From: Spisula solida
Lineage: Eukaryota > Mollusca > Bivalvia > Venerida > Mactridae
Assembly: GCA_947247005.1 (NCBI GenBank)
Contig: OX365951.1
Span: 69,501 to 133,500 of the forward strand
Reading direction: 5' to 3'
Length of the DNA stretch: 64,000 nt
Shown here one piece after another: positions 50,173-61,982 of the stretch. Position 1 is the first letter of the stretch; every line of letters begins with the position of its first letter. The position numbers were made by a program, and so were the translations under genes. Below the pieces are notes generated by a model. It was not told the origin of the DNA and did no database searches. It worked only from the letters and a program-made list of their open reading frames with translations.

Positions 50173-53100
50173 CTGTAATTGTTTCAATCAGACAAAACAC
50201 ATGACTTTGATAATGAAATAAATAATTGTGACATGTTCCCTTACACAGATTGGCTTGTTAAATCGTTATTATTCTAAACTACATAATAAAAAATAACTTG
50301 AGCCGAGACAAACTACTTTCAATGACGAACACTTAAACATAGATACAAACATGTATATTACTTATTTATAATAACAGCTTGAATAAAATGCATAAGCGAA
50401 TACTACGTGTAAACATAAAGTCGAGGCAATTTCGGACAAATACATAATTTCGGACAAAAATGCTAAATAAAATGTCGCTGTCTAAATTGTTAGTCTACGG
50501 AATATTATGTTCGGATATAAGTCAACTAATAATAGCGATAATTAAAATTAAGAAAGAGTATTGTTTAGTAATATATATTAGTTGTGACATATACGATACG
50601 ATTTTAGTAGTAGTATGTTATTTACATTGACTATTGTCAAATTCTGCCTTTAATAATAGTGCAAACGGTGCATCAGATGAGTGAATGCAATATGAATTGA
50701 TGAAGTATCGAGGCGGTTTAATGTTCAGTCTTTTTTTATCCTCTAAGTTATCACCCATATACTCTGAGCGGCACCAGTCAATGACTCGATGCGCCCGACG
50801 TCAACGTATGTTTAGATGATAAATGTTTTGCCTCTATGTCACTATCACGAAATGTAGACAGTTGAATGCATTCCCTTTGTCACTAAATGTAAGAACTGTT
50901 TCATGTACCAAATTGATTCACTCACTACTCAGTGTAACACTTTCCTAGTTATATAATATGAACCTCCGGAAATCTTTATATTACAACGTATATAATGCAT
51001 ATTTCTACACATAGTATTGAAGACACAAAGCATTCTTTGGAATAAATTATATGAATATATGCATTATATGTATGCGTATAATAACTATATATATATACGG
51101 CTATATGTTAAAAATAACCCAACATGTCTTAACGTGCATTCTACAGAATTAAAATACTATTTTACTGCAAATAGTCCCATGCGTTATGATAGTCTGTTTA
51201 CTAGAGTGCAAATATTATAAAACGTAATTCATGCTTTTTCGTTCGTTTGAAAGTTATATGACAGGAAATAACAAAAGTTATGTATATTGGCCGGGGGTTG
51301 ATGTCATTGTATAGCATAAACTTAACAAGCTCGTAATAAGTAGTTTCACCTTAAATCTATAGATGGAATCATCAACACATCCAATCCGAGATTCGAACAC
51401 GGATATGCTCAATGAAAACCGAGCACTACATCTTCATCAGTTATGCTTCTGTTACATAGACACGTTTGAAATGATATTGAGCTGTCAACACACCATTTCC
51501 TGATTTATCATGCTAAACAGTCCGAATTTAGAATATTTATGTTTCAAACAGAACGCATGTTTGGCATAGTTTTAAGATTACGTGTGTGTGCAACTAATGC
51601 AAATAGTTAATATATGTATATATATATGGAGTAATGCGTCATTCCTATACTCCTCATTAAGAACAATACGCCGCCAAGAAACACCAGAAACTTAATATTA
51701 CACAGAGATACGAATGTCTGGCCCTTACATGTTGTTTTCTTCGATTTGTTCTGTATGTGATAGGACAAAATAGTCAACAGGGAACAAACAAGTATGTCGA
51801 AATATTAAATGTAGTTGCTACAATAAAAGCAGCTTGGCGAACAAGGGCAACGGCACAAATCTTGGATTCGATCCCAGATTGCCTAGTGAGAGGCTTGCAA
51901 CTGCCCAGCAGGGCGACCATTCTGGTACAATTCAGGTGAGCATTCTTGTTCTCGAAAAACGTAACCAACATGTAACCTTGTGTTGAAAATTGAACGAACA
52001 TTTGTCAATTCTGCAGCCCAATCACAACGCACTAGAAAACAAAGTATGCCTTTCGGCACAGTCAAACAAACCAAATGATTAGCTCGGTATTGTGAGGTCT
52101 AACCAAGATATATCAAGAAGAACAGAGGACATTGTTTGATTTCAAATGCGAAAGATGTAGTCTTGTATAACCACATAAAGCTTAGAAAACTTAATTATAA
52201 CTGTGACTTCTTTTTACGAAATTCTTAAATTGCTCTTAAGTAGTTTAGAGTGACATACGGCTTCTCACCATTACATTACACGCTCATTCCAAGATACATG
52301 TAGCAGTGTAGGCAATTGTCGCAGTTGTCGCAATAGATATTTGCTAGAGGGAGCAACCGTTAACATTGTACTTTCAAAGGTATATGCTAGAGGGGAAACG
52401 TTCACAAGCCTCGTTTAGTCATCACCCATGACAGACATTTTGATCAATTTCATGTTTTAATCTTGTTACATGTATAGAAGGGATCATGACATATTCCTTA
52501 TTCACAGAAAATAAATTACTTTCAATGTGTCGGTAAGGGTGTCTTCAATAATTAGCGGTTAAAAGTAACCCACTCCAGTTTTATGAAGTCTGGATGAATC
52601 GATACAAAATCGTCTAGATGTGTCCAATGTCATGTAGATGTACTAGACCAATGCATCATGTCTTAAGGGTGCCGCCTCACTAACCGGGCTAAAATGTTTG
52701 TAAGAGTTGATTTTTCTACCTAACAAAGTATTTATGTAATAGAAAGCCACTGACGGTTGCTTTATGAAAGGTTTATGGCAAATAAGCAATTTAAACCACT
52801 CTTGATATCGCACACTCATCGTTTTTCCTTTTAAAAAATAGCGCACAATTTCCTTCCAACATGCTTGGTATATTATGTTATTCAAACGTGACCGAACTGT
52901 AACATTAGCCCTACGGGGCAGTATAAATGATAACAATTAGTAGAGCTAGTTTATTGCCTGTAACTACTGTGCCATTTTCATTAACATCTACCTGTCAAAT
53001 AGGATATAACAGAACCGTCTTGCAACAAAAAAGTTACGTTTCCTACCCTTATGCCTTAGACTGTCATCAGTAATATGTTAATATCCCGCTCTATGTCGCG

Positions 53101-55532
53101 TGCATGATCCGGTAGAATACAGTTTTCTCCAACGAACCTATATCTCATTAGCTACGTGGCAGAAAAATACATTCATATCAAACAATTTGTAATTATAATT
53201 TTTGAAAATCTTTATAACGCTATTTACCCCGTAATTACGATTTGAATATTTTCTTTGTTCAACCGCGGGCGCTACACTTTTCAGTAATAGTTATTGTCTA
53301 ATCATATACGACAAAAGTTATATACGGCAGATGTTAGAAGATTTTAAAATATATACGACAGGACATTCGCAGAGTTCGACCATATCAGAAATGCTGCATA
53401 AAGATGTGGATTCGGGAAGATTGAAATATTGATAGTTAATTATACGTTTGCATTCTGAAATGTGTTTCTAACCGAACATTGCATTCCCATGAGACGGAAG
53501 ACGGTAGATGAGAATGTTTTGTGAGAAAGTAATGAAAACCATGATGACGTTTTCAGCACAAAACACGCACATTTTAATCTATATTGTGTAAGATATCAAG
53601 TGTATATGGTCGGTGTTTATCCCAACTGATTGATCCAACAATAGAAAACAAATCGTATATATTTCAAATAAAATCTATCCTTTTGATAGCGCTGAGTGGT
53701 TGTACTCACGTCATGAGAATATGTCAGAAGAAATTAAAAGAGATGAACGAGCAGAGATGATTTCCATGCCAATGAAACTGTGGATATTGTGATATAATTG
53801 ATAGTGCTGATAAAGAAAGGAAAGAAGACCATGAGATTCAGGAACAAAATAAGAACCAAAAGCGTTAGTAGTAGTGGCCCAGTAACGAATAACTCGCTTC
53901 TGTCATGCAAGATACTAGTACATGTACGTTCACAGATGAGAGAGGAAAACAAACAAACAAGTTGAAGATGTTAGTCATTACAGAAAGAATGTTAGATTTG
54001 TGCAAATGTTCTAAGCCAATGGCTTGACAGGACAACGGGTTCAAGTGACATTCTATCCACCAACGTGATCAGTCAAAGAGGTTTCAAGTGCAAGCAGCTT
54101 ATAATAACTTTTACATACGTAAGACCTAGGTTGAAAAAATACAAGTTCAAGTTATAATTCACTGAGAAATTCTGAGAAAAGGAAGACATTCGAAAAAAAT
54201 TTATTAAGTGGCTCTTATGCTATTAGAGTTACACTTGTTGAATTGCCGTTGAGTTATAGTTTAAATGAAAATTGATCGAACTGGAAATGTACACACCACG
54301 AGCATGTAATGAAGGAACTAATATAACGATTGTACTTATACACTTGTAATTACAATAACTTGCTTGTATCTACCATATCAAAACATTTGAAAAGAGTATG
54401 GCCTTACTCTTTGGCAGAATACTTCTATATTTTTAGGTAATGCATTTCAGGTAAGTCGAGTAATGCAAAGTATTTCTAATTAGAATTATTGATGAATCCT
54501 AATAAATACTTAATAGAAAAGTTATTAACATATACATTGTTTAAATTATAGGACGGTACGGTACAATTAAACGATTCTATTAAGCATATTATATGTTTTG
54601 TTAAGCGCTAAACATACACTATAACGGCATACGCAGTGAATGAACATGACTTTGTGATTTCTTTACTATTCAAAAACAATTATTTGCTGTAAATATGTTA
54701 TTTGTAACAATTACTCCACATTAGGAAGTTTTTACGAATATTACATGAATGCAAAATCGTAATCGAAACTTGAATGAGGTAAAAACTTAACGTTCTTATA
54801 GGCTGCTTCAAAGGATGGAGCCTGTACGTCAACAAACGAATAGGCTAGTATACATTTCTTGCAAATGAATATCCAGTATATATGCTGATAATTTTACAGT
54901 ATTGTATCATGCCTGAATGTTACATTAAATAGCAAATATTCAAAACAAATCTGAAGTACATGACTTTAATGATAATCTTAAGGAACATAATTCAACAGTT
55001 GTTAGATAATTTGTTGTACATGTACATTTTTTCAATGCAGTGAGCAATTGAGAATACATTTTGTGACACACGGATCATTCCTAAGCAATCCTGTGCTATC
55101 AAATAAACCATCCTTTTGTATTCTACTACCAAGCAGATATACAAATATGATAATGAATAACGCGAATATTTAAATATTGCTGTTATCAAATTGCTAAAGA
55201 AATGAACGGAAACCTATTCGTTTGATCAAAGACAATTTCTACAAGAATAGTCGCCACTTACTTACAACGTATTGCAAAAATGCTCGAATTTTAACATTTC
55301 CATTAATTTATCCAACTACATGTAATAATTATGTTTGGCTCTTAAACTAATATTGTGTATATCAGCACTTATTGAACTGGACTCTGGACTGGATATAAAT
55401 GTAAGTGAAAGTTTATTTTAAAGGTAGGGTAAAGTTGAAAATAATTTTTAATGGAAGTAAGGGCGACAATTCCTACACAAATTGGCAGAATGAACGGAAA
55501 ACACAATACAATATGTAGCCTACCACGTTTAC
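50173..55532 (-). other. 5.4 kb intron splitting Ig domain 1
   Basis: Phase-0 intron bounded by ATG|GTAAAC at 55532 and ATTACAG at 50173 (minus strand), interrupting the domain just before the core tryptophan. It is AT-rich. Apart from a tRNA-like SINE fragment at 51370-51440 I recognise no transposon ends, arrays or coding signal. It is conspicuously cleaner than the two downstream introns. Confidence 0.75.
51370..51440 (-). mobile_element. tRNA-like SINE fragment
   Basis: The minus strand has ATCCGTGTTCGAATCTCGG (B-box) and, upstream, CATAACTGATGAAGATGTAG with a GCTCGGTTTTCATTGAGC hairpin between them. The tRNA fold is incomplete. Confidence 0.5.
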
Positions 55533-55660
55533 CATTTTCGTCCCGAGATTTGCTACCCGACATTTTAGCCGTGCTAGTTCACCTTCGTGTACTGTAATAT
55601 TAGTATCTGTCTTCAAAAAATAAGGTTCACCCTCGACACTTGTGACGTCATAACTCGTTC
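55533..55660 (-). CDS. Ig-superfamily (Dpr/zig-8-like) gene, exon with N-terminal half of Ig domain 1
   Basis: Seen: on the minus strand a pyrimidine-rich tract ending CTATTTTTAG precedes the exon at 55660, and it ends ATG|GTAAAC at 55533. Two bases complete a phase-1 codon, followed by 42 open codons ending in phase 0. Residues include EPYFLKT, the potential N-glycosylation site NIT (residue 20), EGELARLKCRV (first Ig cysteine, residue 33) and NLGTKM. Known: E-G-x-L-A-x-L-x-C-x-V followed by NLGxKxVxW is typical of the first Ig domain of Dpr, zig-8 and lachesin-type neuronal adhesion proteins. Inference: this joins in frame with the exon at 49953-50172, which begins with the Ig tryptophan motif VVW. 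The phase-1 entry is what a signal-peptide exon upstream would give. I chose the acceptor because only this frame stays open and matches the family. An IgLON or lachesin subfamily is the alternative name. Confidence 0.85.
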
Positions 55661-57316
55661 CTAAAAATAGAAAAAAACGACTAAAACTAGACGGTTATTT
55701 CTAGTGATAAAAATAACAACATACCTATAATTAGACGGAATAACTGATCTGTTCACATAGACATTTTTATTAGAAACAAGTTATAAATACATGTACCACA
55801 CCGAGAAAATACATTTCGTTTCATAATGGTTGTCTCAATAATCATGTGAAACCGTGTTTTATGATGTAAAATAGCGATCGTTATAAATTATTCCTTTTCT
55901 TTGAGATCAAGGAAATGCTCTTCTTAATCTGTTTCTGGTCCTCACTCAGAAACCTGAATTACTCCAGGGACATCCCAATCTTATCAGATTGCAACAAAAC
56001 AAAAGCGAAACCCCTCGGGTATCCGATATTAGTTATGACTTTCTTATACATTTTGGTTTCTACAACGTTTAATCAACGGGAGATATTCTTGTATCATGTT
56101 AACATGCATGCAATATTACGTGACAAATGATCTGCCATGTTCAGATTTACACCACAAGCTCACTCGTTTCGACAACCACCAAACGACTTCGTTGTTGTAA
56201 TTTTATCACAACTCAGAATTCTTATAATTAATAAATCACTTTCTACCGGGTAATATCGGTAAGAAAATATGTCAAACCTATATAGTCAGAGGATATTGCC
56301 TTAGTTCTAAGTAATATTTACTATTAAGCGATTAGATGTATATGTATATATAGATTAATCAGTTCAGGCACTTGTTTACATAACAGTTTTAACATTAACA
56401 TTGCAATTAAAAAAAATACAATGTTATTATATTGCAATGTCTGTATACAAGTGAGAGACCGGATTAAAAAGACTATACAAAAATATATTTTTATTCATAA
56501 ACTAGTCATCTACGTCCATGTTTTTGTCGAACATCACCATTCCTACTGTATATAATTGGTTTATGCATGTAAATGCATGTACATTTAAACCAATATAATG
56601 TGTTTGAACTATTAAGATAATAAAGTTGTTTCTATTGCTAAGTTAAATATTTACCAAACTGACAACGATCACGATGTATAGAACCATTTTAGAACTAACA
56701 CACTGATACATTCGTCTTTCAAACTAACGAATTTCTTCCAATACAGTGAAAATCGAATATAAAGAACTTGGAAAGGGCTTCAGTGATAGTTGCATAATTG
56801 ATTGTGCAAAACGCACATTCAGCCACTGCTTACACATTGAGTAACTGAGACTTATATAGCTGGTATTATACTGTGTACCGATTTTCGTGATATCAATAGA
56901 ACGAACAATGTTATTAACGAACTAAAAATGCCAAGTGCCTTTGAATAAGTTGAAATAGAGTTTATTGTGCAAATATATTGTCCAAAATACGGTTCTTTAA
57001 TTTTCAGAAAACGCCTATGCTAAAATTGGTACAATAAACAGTTGTCTCAGCACAATTTCATCTAACTCTGAATTGATGATTGGCTGACTCAATAAAATCG
57101 TCAATGTCATCAGTAAATAGTATGTGCTCTCTTTACGGAATCTCAACATCTGTTAAATGGGTTTTATAATACAAGTATCTGTATCGAGAAAGTCCTAAAT
57201 GTCAATACTCTGCCAGAACAAATCTATCATTTTCAATGATTACCACACAAAAACAGCATAGAATCTATAGAATGCTCCTCTTTGATATTCCACTCATTCA
57301 TTATACTATTATCTAC

Positions 57317-57535
57317 CTCCTCGATAGCCTAGTGGTTGAGCGTTCGCTTCGAGTGCGGGAGGTCTCGGGTTCGATCCCTGGCCGCGTCATACCTAAGACG
57401 AAAAAAAAATGGTACCAGAAACTCCCTTGCTAGACGCTCAGCATAAAAGGGAAACTGGCTTTTCTTCTCTCATACCCTCGTGGCGATGGATAACATCAGG
57501 AATGAGGTGTCGAGAGTGATTAATATAAGTTGGAA
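57317..57535 (+). mobile_element. tRNA-derived SINE, well-preserved head
   Basis: The A-box TAGCCTAGTGGTTGAGCG and B-box GGGTTCGATCCCTGG are near canonical. The anticodon stem region TTCGCTTCGAGTGCGGGAGG is followed by a body with CGAAAAAAAAATGGTACC and a tail containing AATGAGGTGTCGAGAGTG. The head could be mistaken for a tRNA gene, but the acceptor stem does not close and the body belongs to the SINE. Confidence 0.8.
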
Positions 57536-57639
57536 AAACTTGTTTTACAATCGACCTTAAATAAATTAGTATAAACATATTATCTACATTTTTTAGTGAT
57601 TGTTACATTTTAGGCCAATTGATAAACAAGTTATTACAA

Positions 57640-57805
57640 TCATTATTTATCACTCTCGACACCTCATTCCTTATGGATCCATCGCCACGGTGGTATGAGA
57701 GACAGAACAGGCAGCTTTCTCTTTATGATGACCGTTTAGCAATTCGATTTTATGATGTTGCCTGGGATCGAACCTTGGACGTTGTAGTTGCAGTAATGCT
57801 TCAAG
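57640..57805 (-). mobile_element. Inverted, diverged copy of the 57317 SINE
   Basis: CACTCTCGACACCTCATTCC is the inverse of the tail of the plus-strand copy. ATCCATCGCCACGGTGG and GTATGAGAGA also correspond inverted, and GCCTGGGATCGAACCTTGG is the inverse of a B-box region. The two SINEs lie tail to tail about 100 bp apart. Confidence 0.8.
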
Positions 57806-60487
57806 TCAATTAAACAATTTTCAGTAAGCTATGTAATATACCATGTAAAGCACAGCGCTGGTGCATCTTTAATGACCTCAAATGTAAACGATATATCCAG
57901 ACCTGTCTAGTTACATAAATTCCCGTGTAAAACTAAATCGATCAGATAACTTTCAAACAACGTGTTACGCCACCTAACAACTGTCTTTATAATCCTTGTT
58001 TTGATGGTGACTGGTGAAGCTAGTATGTTGGAATACAAAACGACACGGATTGAAGTTGAAAATGGGCTTTCTTTATTAAAGCCAATAACGTTATATGCAG
58101 TATAAGTTCTTAAAGTCATATACTGTTTCAAAAGAGGCAATACAGAATAAAGCCTAAATACAGTATATGACGTGATCGTTTATAATACAACATATATGGG
58201 CAGAAAAAAGCAAATCATTTATTCGCATTGTGTTGATATGTGTACAACATATTTGGCCATCCAAATTGCAAATTCAGTTTAGCGCCCGCGGGCTGGTGTC
58301 TTTTGAGCTCATAAAAGAAATAAACAAACATTTTCACAATATTTTTTGTTCGAAAAAAGTGAATTTCGCATATTCCGTTGAAAAAAATCAGTTTTGTTTA
58401 ATACCGCTGTCGATAGACATGTGCAAAATTAAACGTTGAAAACATATCTTTTTTATACATTCTTAACCATTTATAGGTCATAATAAGTTCGTCTTTTCTT
58501 CTGGATTTGTGTCCTTTTTCTGGAGGTTAGATAGGTTTTGTGAAAAGGAGTAGACGCTAAACAAAGATAAAATTTGGAACGGCCTTATGTCGAGATGATA
58601 CTGCAGACTCCCATGAGTATACCGAAAAGCAAATACCATCTGAATGCCTTGCAATATATTACTCTAGGTGACAATAAATGACCTCAGAGAGCAGAATGTG
58701 GTCGTCATTCTGTTTAACATTGCAATGTATACATAGAGTCTGATCGGCTTACACAGTCGGAGGAACGCTAAAAGATTATATTAAGTCAGACAGGGGCAAG
58801 CCTTCTTGGACGATCATTTTCGGGTTTAGCCGGTTATCTTCACCGCTGACATTGGCTACATCACGGATATATAACTTAATACTTTAGTATCCATGGCTAC
58901 AGCCAGAAGATGCAAGTGTGAATGAGTTGTTATTTGTTTATTTGTTTGCCTAACAGTATATTAGTACTTAAAAAAGTTAATCAATTAAAAAGAATCTGGT
59001 AATTCAACTATGAGTCGTATATAACCAAACTATGGTTGGAAAATGTGTCAAAATGCAAACAAAATGTAGTCGATACCATATAACATAACATGACTTTATA
59101 TAAAGTTATATAAACAGTTGAGGTTGTGGACATGAGACATGTAAATGTTTGTATGGTTGGCCAGCTAGAGAAATACGTTTGGAAATATAGAACACTCTCC
59201 AACATAAGGAATATTTCGATTGGATTTTAGTCCTCGCTGGGACAATCTATAAAACGCCAGTTTCGTGACATCAAATAGATTACTGAGTGGCACAGATGCA
59301 AGTTACATTTCAGAAATAAGCCACAATTCTCATTTCAGTCTATTACTTCTAATGGTATTTCATATTCAGGATCATAAGCACATTTGCGTTGTAACAAGCC
59401 AAGAAAGTCCTTAAGCGTGTACATGCGCAATGTAGCGAATATGATGCTCAACGGTTCATTAGGGGAGTTCTCTAGAGCATAAAATCACGGAATGCGACCT
59501 CGTTAACGATCCGGATTTTATCTTTATTGCATTGAAGATAATGGACCATTTAGGACGAACATTTTCGCGCACCAAATGTATAGTTCGAATTTGTTAGAAT
59601 GTTTCCATTGTTTGATAGAAATGAGTTCCAAATATCATCAGTGACATTGTATTATAAACCGAAACTTTAAAACAAAATATAATACCCGTTTCTAGGTTGA
59701 TTTGTTCTAATGGGTGCGATAACATCTGACATTTAACAATTAGAACAAAGTATAGTCTCTAGCAGGAATAAAATGTAAATAATATTGAATTAGAAAATAT
59801 AATTGTGTCTTAAATATTCACTACATAAAACAACAATATAACTTTGCAAAGAAAACCCCAAAACGTGTGGCATTCTGGGAAGATATTGTACGGTAATTTA
59901 CTTCGACAAAAATTGCTGATGCTTCGAATTCTCAGAATGACGTCATTAGGGTTACCACGGGGATATTAGCGTACAAATCCATTTATACTCTTAATTCTAA
60001 ATCGTGCGATACATTCTCACGGGAAACGTAAATCATTAACTGACAATCGAAAGTCCAAAGATCTTACCTAATACTCTAGAGTATATGTGCTATCGTTTTT
60101 ATTATTCTTTAATTCACCAAAGGGACAAAATAACTTCAACATAGCACCCTCAGAGGACTTGAAGTAGGATTGTTTTACAATAGTACTGTTTCTGGGTATC
60201 GGAGTAAACTTTCTCCTTTACATTTGATTTTCAGACACACAGAAAAAGAAGAAGTTTATTCCATATATATACACATTACAAATATACATGGCGATTAGGC
60301 CAGGGAGGATCATAATTTGTTAGTTTAAACTTATACGGTAATTACATATTGTAGACTACATGTAAAGTTTAAAGTACAGATATAACGATCAGCGTTGATT
60401 CGCATTCTTTTATATAATGAACTCTACCAAGAAAATGCCATGGACGAAGAAGTTGTGAAAATGACGAATCGAATCATAAACTAGAAA

Positions 60488-61982
60488 TTTGTCCACAGGA
60501 CACGGATGCCCGCTAAAAGCTGTCATCAGTCACATACGTATAAGTTATGCAAATGGAATAATTTGAAATAAAGTTTGTAATTGCTTAAATATGACATTGA
60601 CCAGAAGACAAGAGCTGGGTCTGTAAGTGTGACCTTGACATTTGAGCTAGGGATCTAAGGGTGTAAATGTTACCAAGTCACATAACAAAGTAACACAACA
60701 GACAAAATATGTATACTTGGCCTACTAACTTTTAATCTCTAAGTATGAACTTGGCCTATGAGCTAAGGAACTGGGTCTTGCGCCTGACACATTTTCTTGA
60801 TGTGGTGAACATTTGTACAAAATTATTTAAATATCCAATTAGATATGACATAGTTACAGAGTGGGCACAATTTAAATGTCTTGAGTACTTTGAGCCTTTA
60901 ACATTTGACCACTAAGCGTGACCTTGACATTTGAGTTAGTGACCTGCTCTCCTGTGTTACACATCGTCTTGATGTGATGAACATTTATGCCAAGTTATAT
61001 CAATATCCAATTAGAAAAAACATAGTTACAGAGCGGACACAAATCAAATGCCTATTTAACCCTTTTAACCTTTGACCACTAAGTGTGACATTGACCTTTA
61101 AGCTTGGGACCTTGGTCTTATGCATGACACATTGTTTGGTGTGATGAACAATTGTACCAAATATTATAAATATACAATTAGTAATGACATAGTTACAGAG
61201 CGAACACGAATCACATGCCTTTTTGAGGCTTTTAACCTTTGACTTCTAAGTGTCACCTTGAACTTTGAGCTAGGGACATGGGTCTTGCGCCTGACTAATC
61301 ATCTTGATGTTGTAAACATGTGTAGCAGGTATTATAAATATCCAATTAGGAATGACATACATACAGAGCGGACACGAATCCCATGGCCTTTTAACCTTTG
61401 ACCTCTAAGTGTGACTTTGCCATTTTAGCTAGAGGCCTGGGTCTTGCGCATGACACATTGTCTTAATGTGGTAAGCATGTGTAACAAATATTACAAATAT
61501 CCAATAAGAAATGACAGAGTTACAGAGCGGACACGAATCAGATGCCTATTTGAACCTTTTAACCTTTGACCTCTAAGTGTGAACTTGACCTTTGAGCTAG
61601 GGACCTGGGTATTGCGCATGACACATCATCTTGATGTGGTGAACGTTTGTATAGGGTATTATAAATATCCAATTAGAAATGACATAGATACAGGGCGGAT
61701 ACGACTCCAATGCCTATTTGAGCCTATAAACCTTTGACCTCAAAGTGTGCCCTTGACCTTTTAGCTAGGGACCTGGGTCTTGCGCATGACACATTGTCTT
61801 GATATGGTAAACATTTGTACCAAATATTATAAATATCCAATAAGAAATGACAAAGTTAAAGAGCGGACACGATTTCACAATTTTCGAACACACACACACA
61901 CCCACGCACCCACGCACCCACGCACACACGGACAGGGTGAACACTATATGCCCTTCCGCCATTTCATGGCGGGGGCATAAAA
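60488..61982 (+). mobile_element. Pearl-type element with ~168 bp tandem unit (seven copies)
   Basis: ATATCCAATTAGAAATGACA-type phrases recur near 60831, 61003, 61170, 61338, 61497, 61665 and 61833 (mostly 167-172 bp apart). Units also carry TAACCTTTGACCTCTAAGTG, GAGCTAGGGACCTGGGTCTT and GCGCATGACACATTGTCTTG. The left edge contains GTCCACAGGACACGGATGCC. The right edge is an ACACACCCACGCACCCACGC microsatellite, GGACAGG and the hairpin TTCCGCCATTTCATGGCGGG followed by GGCATAAAAA. The order core array, microsatellite, hairpin matches the bivalve pearl element plan. Confidence 0.82.
61885..61942 (+). repeat. Compound CA / CACGCACC microsatellite
   Basis: (AC)n passes into repeated CCCACGCA and ACACACGG units. 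It forms the microsatellite module of the surrounding pearl-type element. Confidence 0.9.

Noticed and set aside
53734..53952. Hydrophobic minus-strand frame considered as a transmembrane exon of the Ig gene
   Set aside because: It lies between the two halves of Ig1 and has no phase-compatible role there.
55369..55563. 64-codon minus-strand frame starting ATGTCGGGTAGC
   Set aside because: It is a frame-shifted read-through: the true exon uses another frame and stops at the donor at 55533.
57317..57390. tRNA gene
   Set aside because: A and B boxes are good, but the acceptor stem does not pair and the sequence continues into a SINE body with an inverted sister copy nearby.
60041..60170. Candidate 5' exon on the minus strand ending ATTAG|GTAAGA near 60067
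   Set aside because: The frame from its ATG is not hydrophobic and reaches TAG at the donor, so it cannot supply a signal peptide in phase 1.
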